Assembly: GCA_003210735.1 (NCBI GenBank)
Contig: QCUM01000005.1
Span: 1 to 64,000, forward strand
Reading direction: 5' to 3'
Source: Synechococcus sp. AG-679-D13
GTDB lineage: Bacteria > Cyanobacteriota > Cyanobacteriia > PCC-6307 > Cyanobiaceae
Length of the DNA: 64,000 bases
Shown: positions 13,522 to 22,273 of the stretch, one piece after another
How positions within the stretch are numbered: position 1 is the first letter of the stretch
How the letters are laid out: each line of letters begins with the position of its first letter
Notes under the pieces: generated by a model
Told to the model about the DNA's origin: nothing
The model's input: only the letters and a program-made list of their open reading frames with translations
Database searches by the model: none
Program-made: the position numbers and the translations under genes

Positions 13522-13875
13522 ATGGAGTTGCACCAAACAGCGGAATTCATAGAGGCGTCATTGGCGACCTATCAGGACTCGCACAGGCTGAATGGAATCT
13601 CAGAACTAATGGCCCTAGCTGATTACTGCACAAAGCACAACTTGAAAACTGAGTTGATTTCAAAGGAAAAGCACGACTCCTTCATTGACCCAGAAAACGC
13701 TCTTGGCGCTTGGGTTCTCCGTCGAAAAGGTGGAACAAGGCTAAAGATCACATCTGAATCAGGAGAAATGATCTTTACTCTTCGGATCGAAGACAACATT
13801 TGGAAAGGTTATGCGGATCATGTTGCTGACTGGCAGACATTCGCTGATAACTCAAAAGCTTTATTGCGGGTCTAA
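13522..13875 (+). CDS. Hypothetical protein, 117 aa
   Basis: ATG 13522 follows TTAGGTGAT, a plausible ribosome site. The product is soluble with mixed helices and strands (ELMALADYCTKHNLKTELIS, GGTRLKITSESGEMIFTLRI) and ends HVADWQTFADNSKALLRV. No known motif is recognised, though composition is typical of a real protein. Confidence 0.6.
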   Translation: MELHQTAEFIEASLATYQDSHRLNGISELMALADYCTKHNLKTELISKEKHDSFIDPENALGAWVLRRKGGTRLKITSESGEMIFTLRIEDNIWKGYADHVADWQTFADNSKALLRV

Positions 13876-14033
13876 TCTTAAAAGTCAATGAGTTAAGGCC
13901 CAGCGCCTCAAGCTCTTGACAACCGCTAACAGTGACGAAGGCTGGTTATTTTTGACGCTTCACTGCTGCTGGAGAGAAGGGTTCTAATTGGGCGATGACA
14001 CACTGATCAAGGTGTTTCACTAATGAACATCCT

Positions 14034-14222
14034 TTATTTAAGCTTGACGCCGAAGCTGTTACCGCTGCCATCGCTAATATTTAAATGAGTTAGCAGGCAA
14101 CTGGTCACACACTTTTGATCATTCAATTCACATTCCGTGAGACATAAAAAATAATCCTCAAGTGCATCCCAAGGCTCTAAAACTAATCCTTGATTGGATT
14201 CATTATGGAACTCATTCATCAC
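14034..14222 (-). CDS. Small twin-Cys protein, 62 aa
   Basis: The central motif EDYFLCLTECELNDQKCVTSCL has a Cx3C-x6-Cx3C spacing with helical character. I believe a family of small picocyanobacterial proteins shares this pattern (recollection, not a search). The cysteines could form two disulfides or bind a metal. ATG 14220-14222, or one codon later. Confidence 0.55.
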   Translation of the reverse strand: MMNEFHNESNQGLVLEPWDALEDYFLCLTECELNDQKCVTSCLLTHLNISDGSGNSFGVKLK

Positions 14223-14451
14223 TGACTCCCAACTGCGTGATCTATACGCCTGCTGGATCAGGAAGTCAATTTTTTTGTGTCAGAGAATAAACTACCAAGT
14301 ACATTTGCTCATCAGTCTCGACATTTGAATTGACCAATTCATTGGTCGTGTCCTACATCGGGGCCAGCTGAGATGCACCTTCTGGTCTTGGTTCCATGGC
14401 CCATCCCGTCTGCGGCTAGGGGAGCAGGCTGCTGCTGAAGCGCCTGGGCTG

Positions 14452-14673
14452 ATGGGTGCCCGCAAGCCCCGTCATCGAAAAGGGCAGGGGCAGATTGAAG
14501 ACGATCTGCTCAAGAACGCCAGATGTTCAGGGCTGCGGGAGCAACAACGGCTGCAGTCGTTGAATCACACCCCCCAGCAAAACGCAACTGATCGGGAGGC
14601 CTGCCGCCGATTAGTGGATGACGGCTATGGAACCGATGCAGCCTTTCTGACCTGGCTTTACGGGCAGAAGTGA
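14452..14673 (+). CDS. Small hypothetical protein, 73 aa
   Basis: The product is Arg/Gln-rich with a basic N-terminus (MGARKPRHRKGQGQ) and a C-terminus CRRLVDDGYGTDAAFLTWLY. ATG 14452 to TGA 14671-14673. It abuts the 3' end of the integrase pseudogene in convergent orientation. Its function and whether it is expressed are unclear. Confidence 0.35.
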   Translation: MGARKPRHRKGQGQIEDDLLKNARCSGLREQQRLQSLNHTPQQNATDREACRRLVDDGYGTDAAFLTWLYGQK

Positions 14674-15510
14674 TCAGACATTTACCGCTGCGTAATTAGC
14701 GGCAGTGGCATCAGGCTTGAACCTGGCGTAGCTCTTCAGGTGTACGTCGATGGTGTGCCCCATGGCCTCGGCAATCTCGGCAACGGCAAGCCGTCTGGCA
14801 TGTGATTGCTTGGCGTACCGATGGCGGAATGAATAGGGCGTCAGCTGTTCGCCTTGATGCTTCGCCTCGTCCCGCAACGACGTCCAGACCTTGAGTCGAC
14901 GCAGGTACTGATTCAAGGCCTGCCCACCATCACCATCACGGTTCAACGGCGGCAATCCCTCACCAACCTGCAACCGCGCCTGCAACTTCCAATCGATCAC
15001 CGCACCATCTGAATCACGCAACAGCAGCGGATGAAGCCTGCGCGGTTCTGTTTTCAGTCCCTTGGTGCCACCCATCGATTTCTCGTAAATGGTCCACAGC
15101 TCTGCCCCGCTTGCCCCGTCCTTGATGCGCAGGAAACGCAATTCTTCAGGACGCAAGCCATAAACAGCGCATAACTAAATGGCAAACCGCCAACGGTCAT
15201 GGGCTTCACCTTCAGGCAGGTTGTCCAGCACCTGGAGGATTTGTGCGTCGCTGAGCGGGTAGCCAATGCGCTTCGGCTGCAGCACCTCCGGCAACGTCGC
15301 AGGCGGGGCATAAATGGGCTTTAGGTGCCCACGTTGCACCGCCCAGTTCAGGAAGCCATAGAGCTTCTGACGACTGGTCTGCCGCATCCGTGAACCCTGT
15401 TCCCATTGCGCCAGGCAAGCCATCGCCAATGCTTCACCATCCACTGGTGGTTTCCCGTCAAACGCTTTGGTGCAGTTCTTCAAAACAGGCAGATAGTTGT
15501 ACTGCCTGGT
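14674..15510 (-). pseudogene. Broken tyrosine integrase
   Basis: One frame carries an integrase core-binding domain (QKLYGFLNWAVQRGHL), then an in-frame TAG at 15175-15177, then YGLRPEELRFLRI (Arg I), YSFRHRYAKQSH (box II) and GHTIDVHLKSYAR (His, Tyr). It is related to the intact integrase at 8599-9786. The N-terminal arm-binding part is missing and a TGA sits at the junction near 15511. One nonsense mutation plus a 5' deletion indicate a recent relic of a second element. Confidence 0.8.
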
Positions 15511-16416
15511 TCATCTCTTCTCTTCGGTGCCCTGGCCGACTCTGGTCGCATCAAGCAACGCAAAAACGGCAGCTATCGCATGGTGCTGAAGGGTGTTGAT
15601 GAGATTGATTGGTTTACGGACAGACCTAGTCGTGAAGCCGGTATGTGGACGACGAAGAAATTCGTTAACCAGTGGGAATCAACATTTTCAAGGATTGAAC
15701 CGAATGCTCAGGCGACATTTGAACTGAATCTCGGCATTCCGTCAGACGAAGAAAAATCGGAACAACTGATCACATTTGAAATGTATAAGCCCAAATTAAG
15801 AAAGAAAAATAATTCACTGAGCTTTAGGGTTAAAGGCATTGGGGAAAAGAACAAAGATTTCATTACAGGAATGATTAACAAACAGCTGGATAAAGTTTCC
15901 CTATTTATTGATAACGGAGGCCTCGACGGTAACAATGTGCCCTATTGTGACGGCTACGGCTTAGATTGCAGTGGATACGACCTAGCAGGAAGTAATTTTT
16001 CGTATACAAACCTAAGTGAATATGACTTTACAAATGCAAATTTAAAGAAGGCTAATTTTACGTCGGCATTACTTACTGATACCAATTTCACAGGCGCAAA
16101 TCTTACAAGAGCGGATTTTAGAGGAGCCTACATTGATCATACAATTTTTACTGATGCAAACTTGACAGGGGTCAAAGGAAGAGCTGTTATAGATAACTAC
16201 ATAAGGGTGTATGGAGTTGCCGATATCATTATGGAATTGAATCCCTCGCTGACATCAGCAGAGGCAGAAAAACGTGCCATGAAGATTGACATACTTGGAC
16301 TCTTTCATGAGTATATGGAATCAGATTTAGAAGCGGCAGATGGGGCACAACTACCAGATTTGGTGATTGATAGCGTAGTTATTAGTGAAATAATTTATGC
16401 ACCTCCTCTGAATTAG
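15406..16416 (+). CDS. Pentapeptide-repeat protein with chimeric N-terminus
   Basis: From about 15530 the protein has a leading domain (YRMVLKGVDEIDWFTDRP, FELNLGIPSDEE, LITFEMYKPKLRKK). It then has about ten pentapeptide repeats (SNFSYTNLSEYDFTNANLKK, TNFTGANLTRADFRGAYID), forming a right-handed quadrilateral beta-helix, and an acidic tail. The first 35 codons are antisense to the integrase remnant and look non-native. The original start, perhaps with a signal peptide (SSLLFGALADSG), was probably lost in the same rearrangement. Confidence 0.65.
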   Translation: MRQASHRQCFTIHWWFPVKRFGAVLQNRQIVVLPGSSLLFGALADSGRIKQRKNGSYRMVLKGVDEIDWFTDRPSREAGMWTTKKFVNQWESTFSRIEPNAQATFELNLGIPSDEEKSEQLITFEMYKPKLRKKNNSLSFRVKGIGEKNKDFITGMINKQLDKVSLFIDNGGLDGNNVPYCDGYGLDCSGYDLAGSNFSYTNLSEYDFTNANLKKANFTSALLTDTNFTGANLTRADFRGAYIDHTIFTDANLTGVKGRAVIDNYIRVYGVADIIMELNPSLTSAEAEKRAMKIDILGLFHEYMESDLEAADGAQLPDLVIDSVVISEIIYAPPLN

Positions 16417-16490
16417 CGTCTTAAGTTTCGTCTCTTTGTGAAAGTTGGTGACACTATGTCGTGGACGAAATAGGGCACTAAACACACATC

Positions 16491-16515
16491 ACCCCGTCGC
16501 TAGGCGGGGTTTTTA
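16491..16515 (+). terminator. Terminator after the pentapeptide gene
   Basis: ACCCCG (16491-16496) pairs with CGGGGT (16505-16510), followed by TTTTATT. It lies 75 bases past the stop at 16416. Confidence 0.65.
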
Positions 16516-16667
16516 TTGCCTGTGCAGGGCTAGGAGGTCTTCAGCGTGCTTGTAGTTCAGATCGGTCTGCGTGAGGCAGCGATGACAACTATCTGCCGCT
16601 TGTGGCAACGAATACTTGTAAAAAATGATTGCCGGTTGATTATTGGATTGTTTGGCACTCAACTCCC

Positions 16668-16847
16668 ATGGCAAACGATTCAGGAACCTGGTCTGCTAAT
16701 CAACCCCCAGCTGCGTTTGAGAAGCTCTGGAGGGGTTTGGCCCTAGTGGGCGCCCTTCATCTGCTGGGAATGCTCGTGAACGTCGTGTTTCAGATGATGG
16801 GATTTCACATGCTGGACCGAATTCCGGCGATGTTCCTCGGCCTTTGA
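16668..16847 (+). CDS. Small membrane protein, 59 aa, paralogue of 53238-53417
   Basis: ATG 16668 to TGA 16845-16847. The N-terminus (MANDSGTWSANQPPAAFEKL) is soluble and one long hydrophobic helix follows (LALVGALHLLGMLVNVVFQ), ending in DRIPAMFLGL. The gene at 53238-53417 encodes a protein of the same length with most residues identical. The pair shows this frame is real and that the family has a core and an accessory copy. Function unknown. Confidence 0.75.
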   Translation: MANDSGTWSANQPPAAFEKLWRGLALVGALHLLGMLVNVVFQMMGFHMLDRIPAMFLGL

Positions 16848-17005
16848 CCGGATGGTCAGGGAAACCGGGCAACCCGGCCATCATCCGAGAGAATCTGGAA
16901 GGACATCAAGCTGCCTCCTCTGACACACCTTCAGGTGGGGAGGAGGAGGTGACTTGACTTACCGGCACCAGCGGCTTTACTCATCACGCAACTGTCTGGG
17001 ACTGC

Positions 17006-17182
17006 ATGGCAGGCAAGGCAGAGGTGATTTCAGAAACACAGGATTTTTTGAAAGAGCTGGATGAATCACCCGATCTTCGAGCTGCTGCAACGTTGCGATC
17101 GCTGTCTCGCATCCTCAGCGAACTGGAGCGCATCCCTGAAACCGCTGCATTAGGCGATCCAGATCTGTTATGGCATAGATAA
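17006..17182 (+). CDS. Small helical protein, 58 aa
   Basis: ATG 17006 to TAA 17180-17182. The product is an amphipathic helical protein (FLKELDESPDLRAAATL, LSRILSELERIPETAALGD). Similarity to the remnant at 11621-11815 extends upstream of this ATG (ATVWDCM against STVWDSF). A GGAGGAG ribosome site at 16939-16946 precedes a GTG (16949), but TGA at 16955-16957 cuts that frame. The true start may have been lost by mutation. Confidence 0.5.
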   Translation: MAGKAEVISETQDFLKELDESPDLRAAATLRSLSRILSELERIPETAALGDPDLLWHR

Positions 17183-17559
17183 TATAAAGCCCCCAATTAG
17201 GACTTGTTAGAACTCTTACTGCTACAACTGCAATAGATACATTTCTTGCAAGCTTATCTGAGTCCAATGAAAGTAATCAGCTTTTCATTTCTAGCGCACT
17301 GCTAATTTGTCCACCATCAAGTGGGTCATCAAGGAGCGTGGGGAGATGCATATTTGCTGGTCTACTAAGGGGCATCAAAACCCGTTACGACAAAAAATGA
17401 GCTCCGAGGGAGCAAGGGGAAGCGAAACCAGCAAGACAGCAATCTTCAGTGATGCATCAGCTATCTGGAAGAAATCACCATAGAACTAAAGAAAGACCTG
17501 AATAAGAGTGGTTTGCCAGAAGTGAAGACATCTAAACCTAAAGTGAAGAAGGTTATCGA
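17183..17559. other. Gene-poor stretch with a short lysine-rich open segment
   Basis: No confident gene. A 30-odd codon open stretch ends at TAG 17562-17564 (YLEEITIELKKDLNKSGLPE) but has no standard start after the stop preceding it. It may be a gene remnant. Confidence 0.35.
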
Positions 17560-17742
17560 TTAGTAATCAAACTCGTTCTGTATAGCTTCTATGTCCCTAT
17601 ACCTTCCGGATTCCATCAACAAATCACATCTCTGGATTATGTATTTTTCGGCGTGGTCATTACAGAACTCTCTAAGCCATTTAGGCTCTTTATTGCCTCT
17701 CGCCCATTCATCACCTTCGTCTTTCGGAAAAGTTACTTCCAT
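17560..17742 (-). CDS. Small hypothetical protein, 60 aa
   Basis: ATG 17740-17742 to stop at 17560. The product is soluble and charged (MEVTFPKDEGDEWARGN, WLREFCNDHAEKYIIQRCD) and predicted largely helical, with two Cys. No family recognised. Composition supports translation. Confidence 0.5.
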   Translation of the reverse strand: MEVTFPKDEGDEWARGNKEPKWLREFCNDHAEKYIIQRCDLLMESGRYRDIEAIQNEFDY

Positions 17743-18305
17743 AGAGATAGATAATCTAGTTTTAAATTAATTCACCCATATGCCTTTGGTTGTATCAACA
17801 AATATCCTTTTCAAACTGTTTTTGTCGCTACCTTCCCTTATCTCTGCTTGTCAGTTATCACCCTTTTAGTCAAGCGGGTAACCCAAAAAGGAATGATGGT
17901 CTGATTTATTAAGAGCTACTTGACTTGCTAATTTTAAAATAACAGCTTTCTTGTGCCAGGTGTATGTCTTATACCTAAGAGTTTCAGAAAGGTGACTAGG
18001 GACAAAGATGCTGGATTCAACACTGTTGTTATTCATTTTTAAATGATTAAGTGAGTCAAAGCTAATGGAAAGTCCCTTGGCAGCGATGAATATTTAACCT
18101 GGCTTAATCCATGTAGCAGAGAACACTAAATAGATGTATCCACTTGAACATGCTTATTCTCAATACCAGTCAATTACGCAGCAATAATCACAATCAATTC
18201 ACTGCCTGACATGGCTATGTAAGGCCGTAGCTTATGCTGAAATTATGTAGCAATCAATTCAGAAGCAAACCCCTAGATCCTATAAATTGATCAAAATAAA
18301 ATACT
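17743..18305. other. AT-rich intergenic region, no gene seen
   Basis: About 560 bases of low-GC sequence with frequent stops in all frames. Nothing beyond scattered A/T tracts can be pointed to. It precedes the AT-rich secreted-protein gene. Confidence 0.4.
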
Positions 18306-18683
18306 ATGAAAATAAAAATATTTCCCATACTATGCTTACTCTTGCTGCAAACCACAGCACTAGCCAACACCGCGGAAGGCAAAGAAGGCAAAAAAGCCTG
18401 CGGTAAACTTGAGAAGACAATAATAAAAGGTGAGACGGAAGGCTATAAATTGTCTAATAAAATGAAGGAAGCTACGACCGAAAACGAATGGTGCTATTAT
18501 AGAAGGCAGTATGTTAGAGGATACAAAAACCATTTAGAAAATATGATTAAATATGCTAGATGCAAATATTTAGCAGACGACAATGCTGACTATAAATCAT
18601 ACGAAGAGCAACACAAATTCAATGAACAACGTCATCAAGAAATGGTATCAAACACACTATTAGTTTGTCCTTATTCTATGTAG
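18306..18683 (+). CDS. Secreted hypothetical protein, 125 aa
   Basis: A clear signal peptide (MKIKIFPILCLLLLQTTALA) with a cleavage site before NTAEGKE begins a small mature protein. It is lysine- and tyrosine-rich with four Cys (KKACGKLE, WCYYRRQY, ARCKYLAD, LLVCPY), suggesting two disulfides in the periplasm or outside the cell. Very AT-rich codons mark it as foreign to the core genome. No family recognised. Confidence 0.65.
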   Translation: MKIKIFPILCLLLLQTTALANTAEGKEGKKACGKLEKTIIKGETEGYKLSNKMKEATTENEWCYYRRQYVRGYKNHLENMIKYARCKYLADDNADYKSYEEQHKFNEQRHQEMVSNTLLVCPYSM

Positions 18684-18909
18684 CACTGGGTCTTTCACAA
18701 TCATCAGCTCAAGCCGCTTTAATCAAGGTGGTCATAACGGAAGGTGCTTGACTGGATGTAAGAAGCTTGAGCCAATAGCAGTACAGAAAAATTCGTTCTG
18801 AATTTAGACCCACAGAAGCCAATGCTCGTGCTACGAAAGCGAGTGATTCGGAACTAACGGCTACCGACGCTTGAGCTCAAAACTCATAAGTTGAATCGCG
18901 GAAACGGTT

Positions 18910-18945
18910 GTCCCTTGTTCTGAACACGGTCAAGGGACTTTTCTT
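18910..18945 (+). terminator. Terminator-like hairpin
   Basis: GTCCCTTG (18910-18917) pairs perfectly with CAAGGGAC (18931-18938), followed by TTTTCTT. It converges on the terminator at the end of repeat copy 2 on the other strand. Confidence 0.6.
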
Positions 18946-19197
18946 ATAAAAAAGCGGACACAGCATGGCTGAAGTGTCCGCCTTGACCCTTGTGTGAAAA
19001 GTGCAACGGCGTACCAATTCCGTTACCACTCCACTCTCGGAAACCAACTGCCGCCGTTATGACATTATCCATGATTACTTAACTTAAATCAAGAAAAAAA
19101 GAGCGCCGGTTAGTGCATGAAACCGATGCTTAGGTAATTATGACTAATCGCGGAAGATGACGGACTTACGCACTTAGCCGGCAGCTCTCTAACTGCC
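18944..19197 (-). repeat. Long dispersed element with terminator-like hairpins, copy 2
   Basis: Read on the minus strand this resembles 12846-13070: GGCAGTTAG, GTCATCTTCC, TAAGCATCGGTTT, GGAGTGGTA, CACAAGGGTC and a final hairpin. The hairpin arms are GCGGACAC (18974-18981 on the complement) and GTGTCCGC (18954-18961 complement), followed by a T-run. The first hairpin differs in bases but keeps a stem (GCATCGGTT against AACCGGCGC). Conservation in blocks around hairpins suggests RNA function. Confidence 0.5.
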
Positions 19198-19281
19198 GTC
19201 AGAAATTAAAACGACTAAAGAAAAAATCCCTTGGCTCTCAATATATCTTTAAATGCTTGCTTTGCAAGCATAACATTATTG

Positions 19282-19434
19282 TTAGTCAGATTGCTCACAA
19301 TATTTGATTAATTGTCGTAATATTCTTCTGTTTATTTGTAGAACTGAAGCCACGATGTTCCAGCCGATGCCGTTGTCGTGTAGCTCAAAAGCTCTGCGCG
19401 TAAGTTCCTCAGTTAGATAAATCCTCAAAGACAT
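19282..19434 (-). CDS. Small helix-turn-helix protein, 50 aa
   Basis: ATG 19432-19434 to TAA 19282-19284. The product consists almost wholly of a resolvase/transposase-like helix-turn-helix (LTRRAFELHDNGIGWNIVAS, VLQINRRILRQLI). It could be a tiny repressor or the DNA-binding relic of a larger protein. It is clearly coding by composition. Confidence 0.55.
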   Translation of the reverse strand: MSLRIYLTEELTRRAFELHDNGIGWNIVASVLQINRRILRQLIKYCEQSD

Positions 19435-19531
19435 TTGAGGGTGTAGTTAGTATTGGATCAATAAGAAGCCAGCCAGCAGACAAGCATCATTATTTCTTCT
19501 TTATGAGGGGTAACTAGTTGCCAACCCCCAA

Positions 19532-19738
19532 TTAATTCACATACCAGTTATTGGCTGTACTCGGCAGTTTTTTACGTGCTTTAGTTTTCTCAGCAGCAGT
19601 CATTTCAGACCAAAGCTTGTAAGTGCAATCAATTGCACCACGGTCTTTTAGAGCTTCTTGATAGCAAGCTGATAGCTCTGCAAATTCTTTGACACGTTCG
19701 ACGGGGATGGTCAGGCGGTTGGCCCAGTCGTTACTCAT
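19532..19738 (-). CDS. Small hypothetical protein, 68 aa
   Basis: ATG 19736-19738 (MSNDWANRLTIPVERVKEFA) is preferred to an in-frame start 12 codons upstream. The product is helical with a conserved-looking Cys and Trp (SACYQEALKD, CTYKLWSEMTAAEKTKARKK). No family recognised. Confidence 0.55.
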   Translation of the reverse strand: MSNDWANRLTIPVERVKEFAELSACYQEALKDRGAIDCTYKLWSEMTAAEKTKARKKLPSTANNWYVN

Positions 19739-20263
19739 GCTCTTGAAGGTTCTACCTGCCAGAATTACTAGCAAATTGGAGGGTCGTTGACCAGCACAAA
19801 GTGATGGTCAACGGTGAACAATGACTCAGTCATGCCATAGGCATGCGGCACGACAACCCAAAAGAGCTGCTGTGCCCTCAAAGCTTGGCAGCTCAATACG
19901 TACCAATGGCACTGAAACGCTCAACAGTTGGCTTGGGGGGCATTGAGGATCCAGGCAAGCCAGCCGCCTAGGAGTGGACAGGAGCGGATGAACCGGTCAG
20001 CCTCGTCAGCCGTTGTGCAGTCGTCTGATCAGTGGAATCACCAGAAGATCCATCACCGCAAAAGTGAACAGGCAGGGGATAAATCCCTTGCCCACGACAT
20101 CGCAGATCACACGATCATGGTCCAACTCGCAGATCACCAACTCAGACAACCAGAACAGAGCGACCTTGGTGGCAAATGAAATCGCAGCAAAGCGCCATTC
20201 CGAAGCACTGAGGTGGAACCTTGAACGCAACTGAAGACCCACGCCGTGCAAAACAGAATAGGT

Positions 20264-20447
20264 CTACAGGTCGGAGTCGTTCATTGGAAGACTTTGTTCC
20301 TGTCGCGCGTAACGAGACCTCAGCGCATACCGATCGAAGTCTTCTCCATCGAAGGCCATCAGCTCGCCGAACACAGCGCCTGAACCAAGGACAACCCAAT
20401 GCAATGCATTTGAAACGCTCAAACGGTGGATTGCTGGAGACAATCAA
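20264..20447 (-). pseudogene. Fragment resembling a Crp/Fnr cyclic-nucleotide domain
   Basis: ATG 20445-20447 gives MIVSSNPPFERFKCIALG. After a one-base frame change the translation continues LGSGAVFGELMAFDGEDF, matching LGSGDVFGEMSAIDGTAR of the intact Crp-like gene (37278-37973), then runs out of homology at TAG 20264-20266. It is probably a decayed fragment. The match is short, so confidence is limited. Confidence 0.35.
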
Positions 20448-20565
20448 AACAAGAGAGTATAAGAGAGAAGATATTTAGAGAATGTCACCAGCGATAGCGA
20501 TGAAGGCGCTACGAAAGTCGCAAGACAAAGCTTTAAAGCGATTACTTGCTTCGCTTTAGGGCGAC

Positions 20566-20703
20566 TCAGCGCACTGTAAATATTGAGTTAATCACGACCA
20601 GTCCAGTAACAACAGAAAGCGATCCTCCAAAAATCAGAAACGCCAACCAATACGCAACAGCTTCACGATCTTGCTTTCCGTAAAGAAGTTCTGGGATTGT
20701 CAT
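20566..20703 (-). CDS. Small membrane protein, 45 aa
   Basis: ATG 20701-20703 to TGA 20566-20568. A short polar N-terminus (MTIPELLYGKQDREAVAY) precedes one transmembrane helix (WLAFLIFGGSLSVVTGLVVI). High-light-inducible and other small thylakoid proteins have this shape, but no diagnostic motif is present. Confidence 0.55.
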   Translation of the reverse strand: MTIPELLYGKQDREAVAYWLAFLIFGGSLSVVTGLVVINSIFTVR

Positions 20704-21408
20704 GATGAAGTGTCTGGCAGGACGACATATTCATTTTGACTTCTACAGACCAATCAACCGTTGCTTAGTCTTAAAATTTCACCCTGACCAGCAAGTCAAC
20801 AACTTAATCGTCGCACACGATACCTTTTTAAAATCGAATGCCTGGGGACAGGGCGATCACGATCTTTCCGACACCTGGAGCTGCGGCTCAGGCGAAAGGA
20901 GCCAATGACCCTGATTCGTTCAAGCATCGGTTGCTGCTGGCATCCAGAAGCTTGCAAAAGCAGCATTGACAGACTTGGGGTGGAATGATTAACCCCACTG
21001 TTGAAGCAGAAAGAGACTGAAGCTGGTGTGAGTTGGCACCTGGGGGCAAGCCTCAACCAGTTGAGGGATAGAAAGCCCAGAAACCATTCGAAGGAATCAC
21101 TCCATCAAGGGAGGTGGTTTGCATCGCCAACAACGAGCATATGTTGACAAGCCATGAACCCCATGATTTTCAGAAACCATGTTTGGGGTAACGACTTGCT
21201 CCAGGACAGAGAGCCTTCAGCTTCTGCAACGTCACAATTACAGAAAACAACAATCTGGAGCAGAAGAGCACATCAACCCAAAATCAATCAACACAGGTAA
21301 CGGTTTCACATAAATCGTGCAACACACGATCGGCAAGAGAAATCTAAAGCGAGTGGGTTTCCACCATCCACATCACAGCAAACTCTGATCCACGATTACA
21401 AGACAGTC
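20704..21408. other. Gene-poor stretch containing RNA-like element copy B
   Basis: No confident gene in about 700 bases. The only structured part is the element at 21058-21124. Short ORFs here lack coding character. Confidence 0.4.
21058..21124 (+). repeat. Dispersed RNA-like element, copy B
   Basis: CAGTTGAGGGATAGAAAGCC is followed by AATCACTCCATCAAGGGAGG, the same order of blocks as copies A (10498-10560) and C (38304-38350). The loop core GATAGAAAG is identical to copy C. The second stem is weaker here. Confidence 0.45.
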
Positions 21409-21528
21409 ATGATCACCATTACCGTTCTTGCGGCAGTGATTGGCACCACGGAACTGATCCTCGAAGTTCTAAACAAAAAAGAGAGACATCAAAATGACAG
21501 GAACCACTGCAAAAGCACATCTCTATGA
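21409..21528 (+). CDS. Tiny membrane protein, 39 aa
   Basis: ATG 21409 to TGA 21526-21528. A hydrophobic N-terminus (MITITVLAAVIGTTELILEV) precedes a basic, Asn/His-rich tail. It overlaps the following gene by 35 bases in another frame, so translation may be coupled. Confidence 0.4.
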   Translation: MITITVLAAVIGTTELILEVLNKKERHQNDRNHCKSTSL

Positions 21529-21670
21529 CCTTTTAATGGAACCACTCAAGGGTTACAAAGGTCTCAACATCTACAGACATGACCTGATGCAACGCGTTAT
21601 GTCCATGCCTGACCTAGAGGTCAGGGAACGCCTTGAACATCTGAGGCGACTGGATCAAACCAACTATTGA
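21494..21670 (+). CDS. Small hypothetical protein, 58 aa
   Basis: ATG 21494 to TGA 21668-21670. The product is a soluble helical protein (AKAHLYDLLMEPLKGYKGLN, LMQRVMSMPDLEVRERLEHL) with strongly protein-like composition. No family recognised. It is convergent with the leftward pair at 21686-21990. Confidence 0.6.
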   Translation: MTGTTAKAHLYDLLMEPLKGYKGLNIYRHDLMQRVMSMPDLEVRERLEHLRRLDQTNY

Positions 21671-21685
21671 TCCAATTGGGAGCGA

Positions 21686-21865
21686 TCAGGATTGATCAAA
21701 GATTTTTTGTAGAGCGTTCCTTTCACCCTGAAGCGAATTGGCCCTCATGGGCTGGCCAATCTTTCTAGGTTGCCGCGGTCGATTCAAAAAAACTTTGCTG
21801 AGCCACCAGATCTGAAGGCCTGCAAAAACAATCCCAAGGAGCACCAGCTCAGTTAATCCCTGCAT
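21686..21865 (-). CDS. Small membrane protein, 59 aa
   Basis: ATG 21863-21865 to TGA 21686-21688. An N-terminal helix (LTELVLLGIVFAGLQIWWLS) precedes a basic tail (FLNRPRQPRKIGQP). Its start overlaps the stop of the upstream gene by one base (TGATG), so the two are translationally coupled. Confidence 0.55.
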   Translation of the reverse strand: MQGLTELVLLGIVFAGLQIWWLSKVFLNRPRQPRKIGQPMRANSLQGERNALQKIFDQS

Positions 21866-21990
21866 CAGTAGTGCTTGGCTCGATTCTCGATGGCATCCCT
21901 TTTAAAGCATTCAAGCTCCTCAGGCGTATGAAGCGGTGGCTTCACACGTTGCCCCATCAGACGCCTCAAGAGCCGAAGGATTCGTTGCAT
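21865..21990 (-). CDS. Small basic protein, 41 aa
   Basis: ATG 21988-21990 to TGA 21865-21867. A very basic N-terminus (MQRILRLLRRLMGQRVKPP) leads to TPEELECFKRDAIENRAKHY. It is first gene of the pair with the 59-residue membrane protein. Unknown function. Confidence 0.5.
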   Translation of the reverse strand: MQRILRLLRRLMGQRVKPPLHTPEELECFKRDAIENRAKHY

Positions 21991-22128
21991 GCTGCAATTA
22001 TGGGCCTGCCTGCAAGGGCGCCGAACCCATTCAAGTGATTGCGTTGAAGGCTTGTTGCATCAAGCTCGATGCCGCCTGACACGGAAAACAGCTGATTCAC
22101 GCATCATGACCGCAACAAGGACTCGCTT

Positions 22129-22269
22129 TTGACCTCCCAAAAATCAACCGCATCCAGGTGGACCTGGAAAACGGCAGCAATCGTGGTTGGAGCGAAGTTT
22201 GCAGTTGTCGTAGCTGTTCTGGGACTATCTCGCCTGGGGCTTCTTCCAGAGTGGATGCCCACGCTGTAG
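22129..22269 (+). CDS. Small single-span membrane protein, 46 aa
   Basis: TTG 22129 to TAG 22267-22269. A polar Ser/Thr-rich N-terminus is followed by one helix (AAIVVGAKFAVVVAVLGL) and the tail LPEWMPTL. A short upstream ATG frame ends across this TTG. The start is uncertain but the membrane segment is clear. Confidence 0.45.
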   Translation: MTSQKSTASRWTWKTAAIVVGAKFAVVVAVLGLSRLGLLPEWMPTL

Positions 22270-22273
22270 AGCC

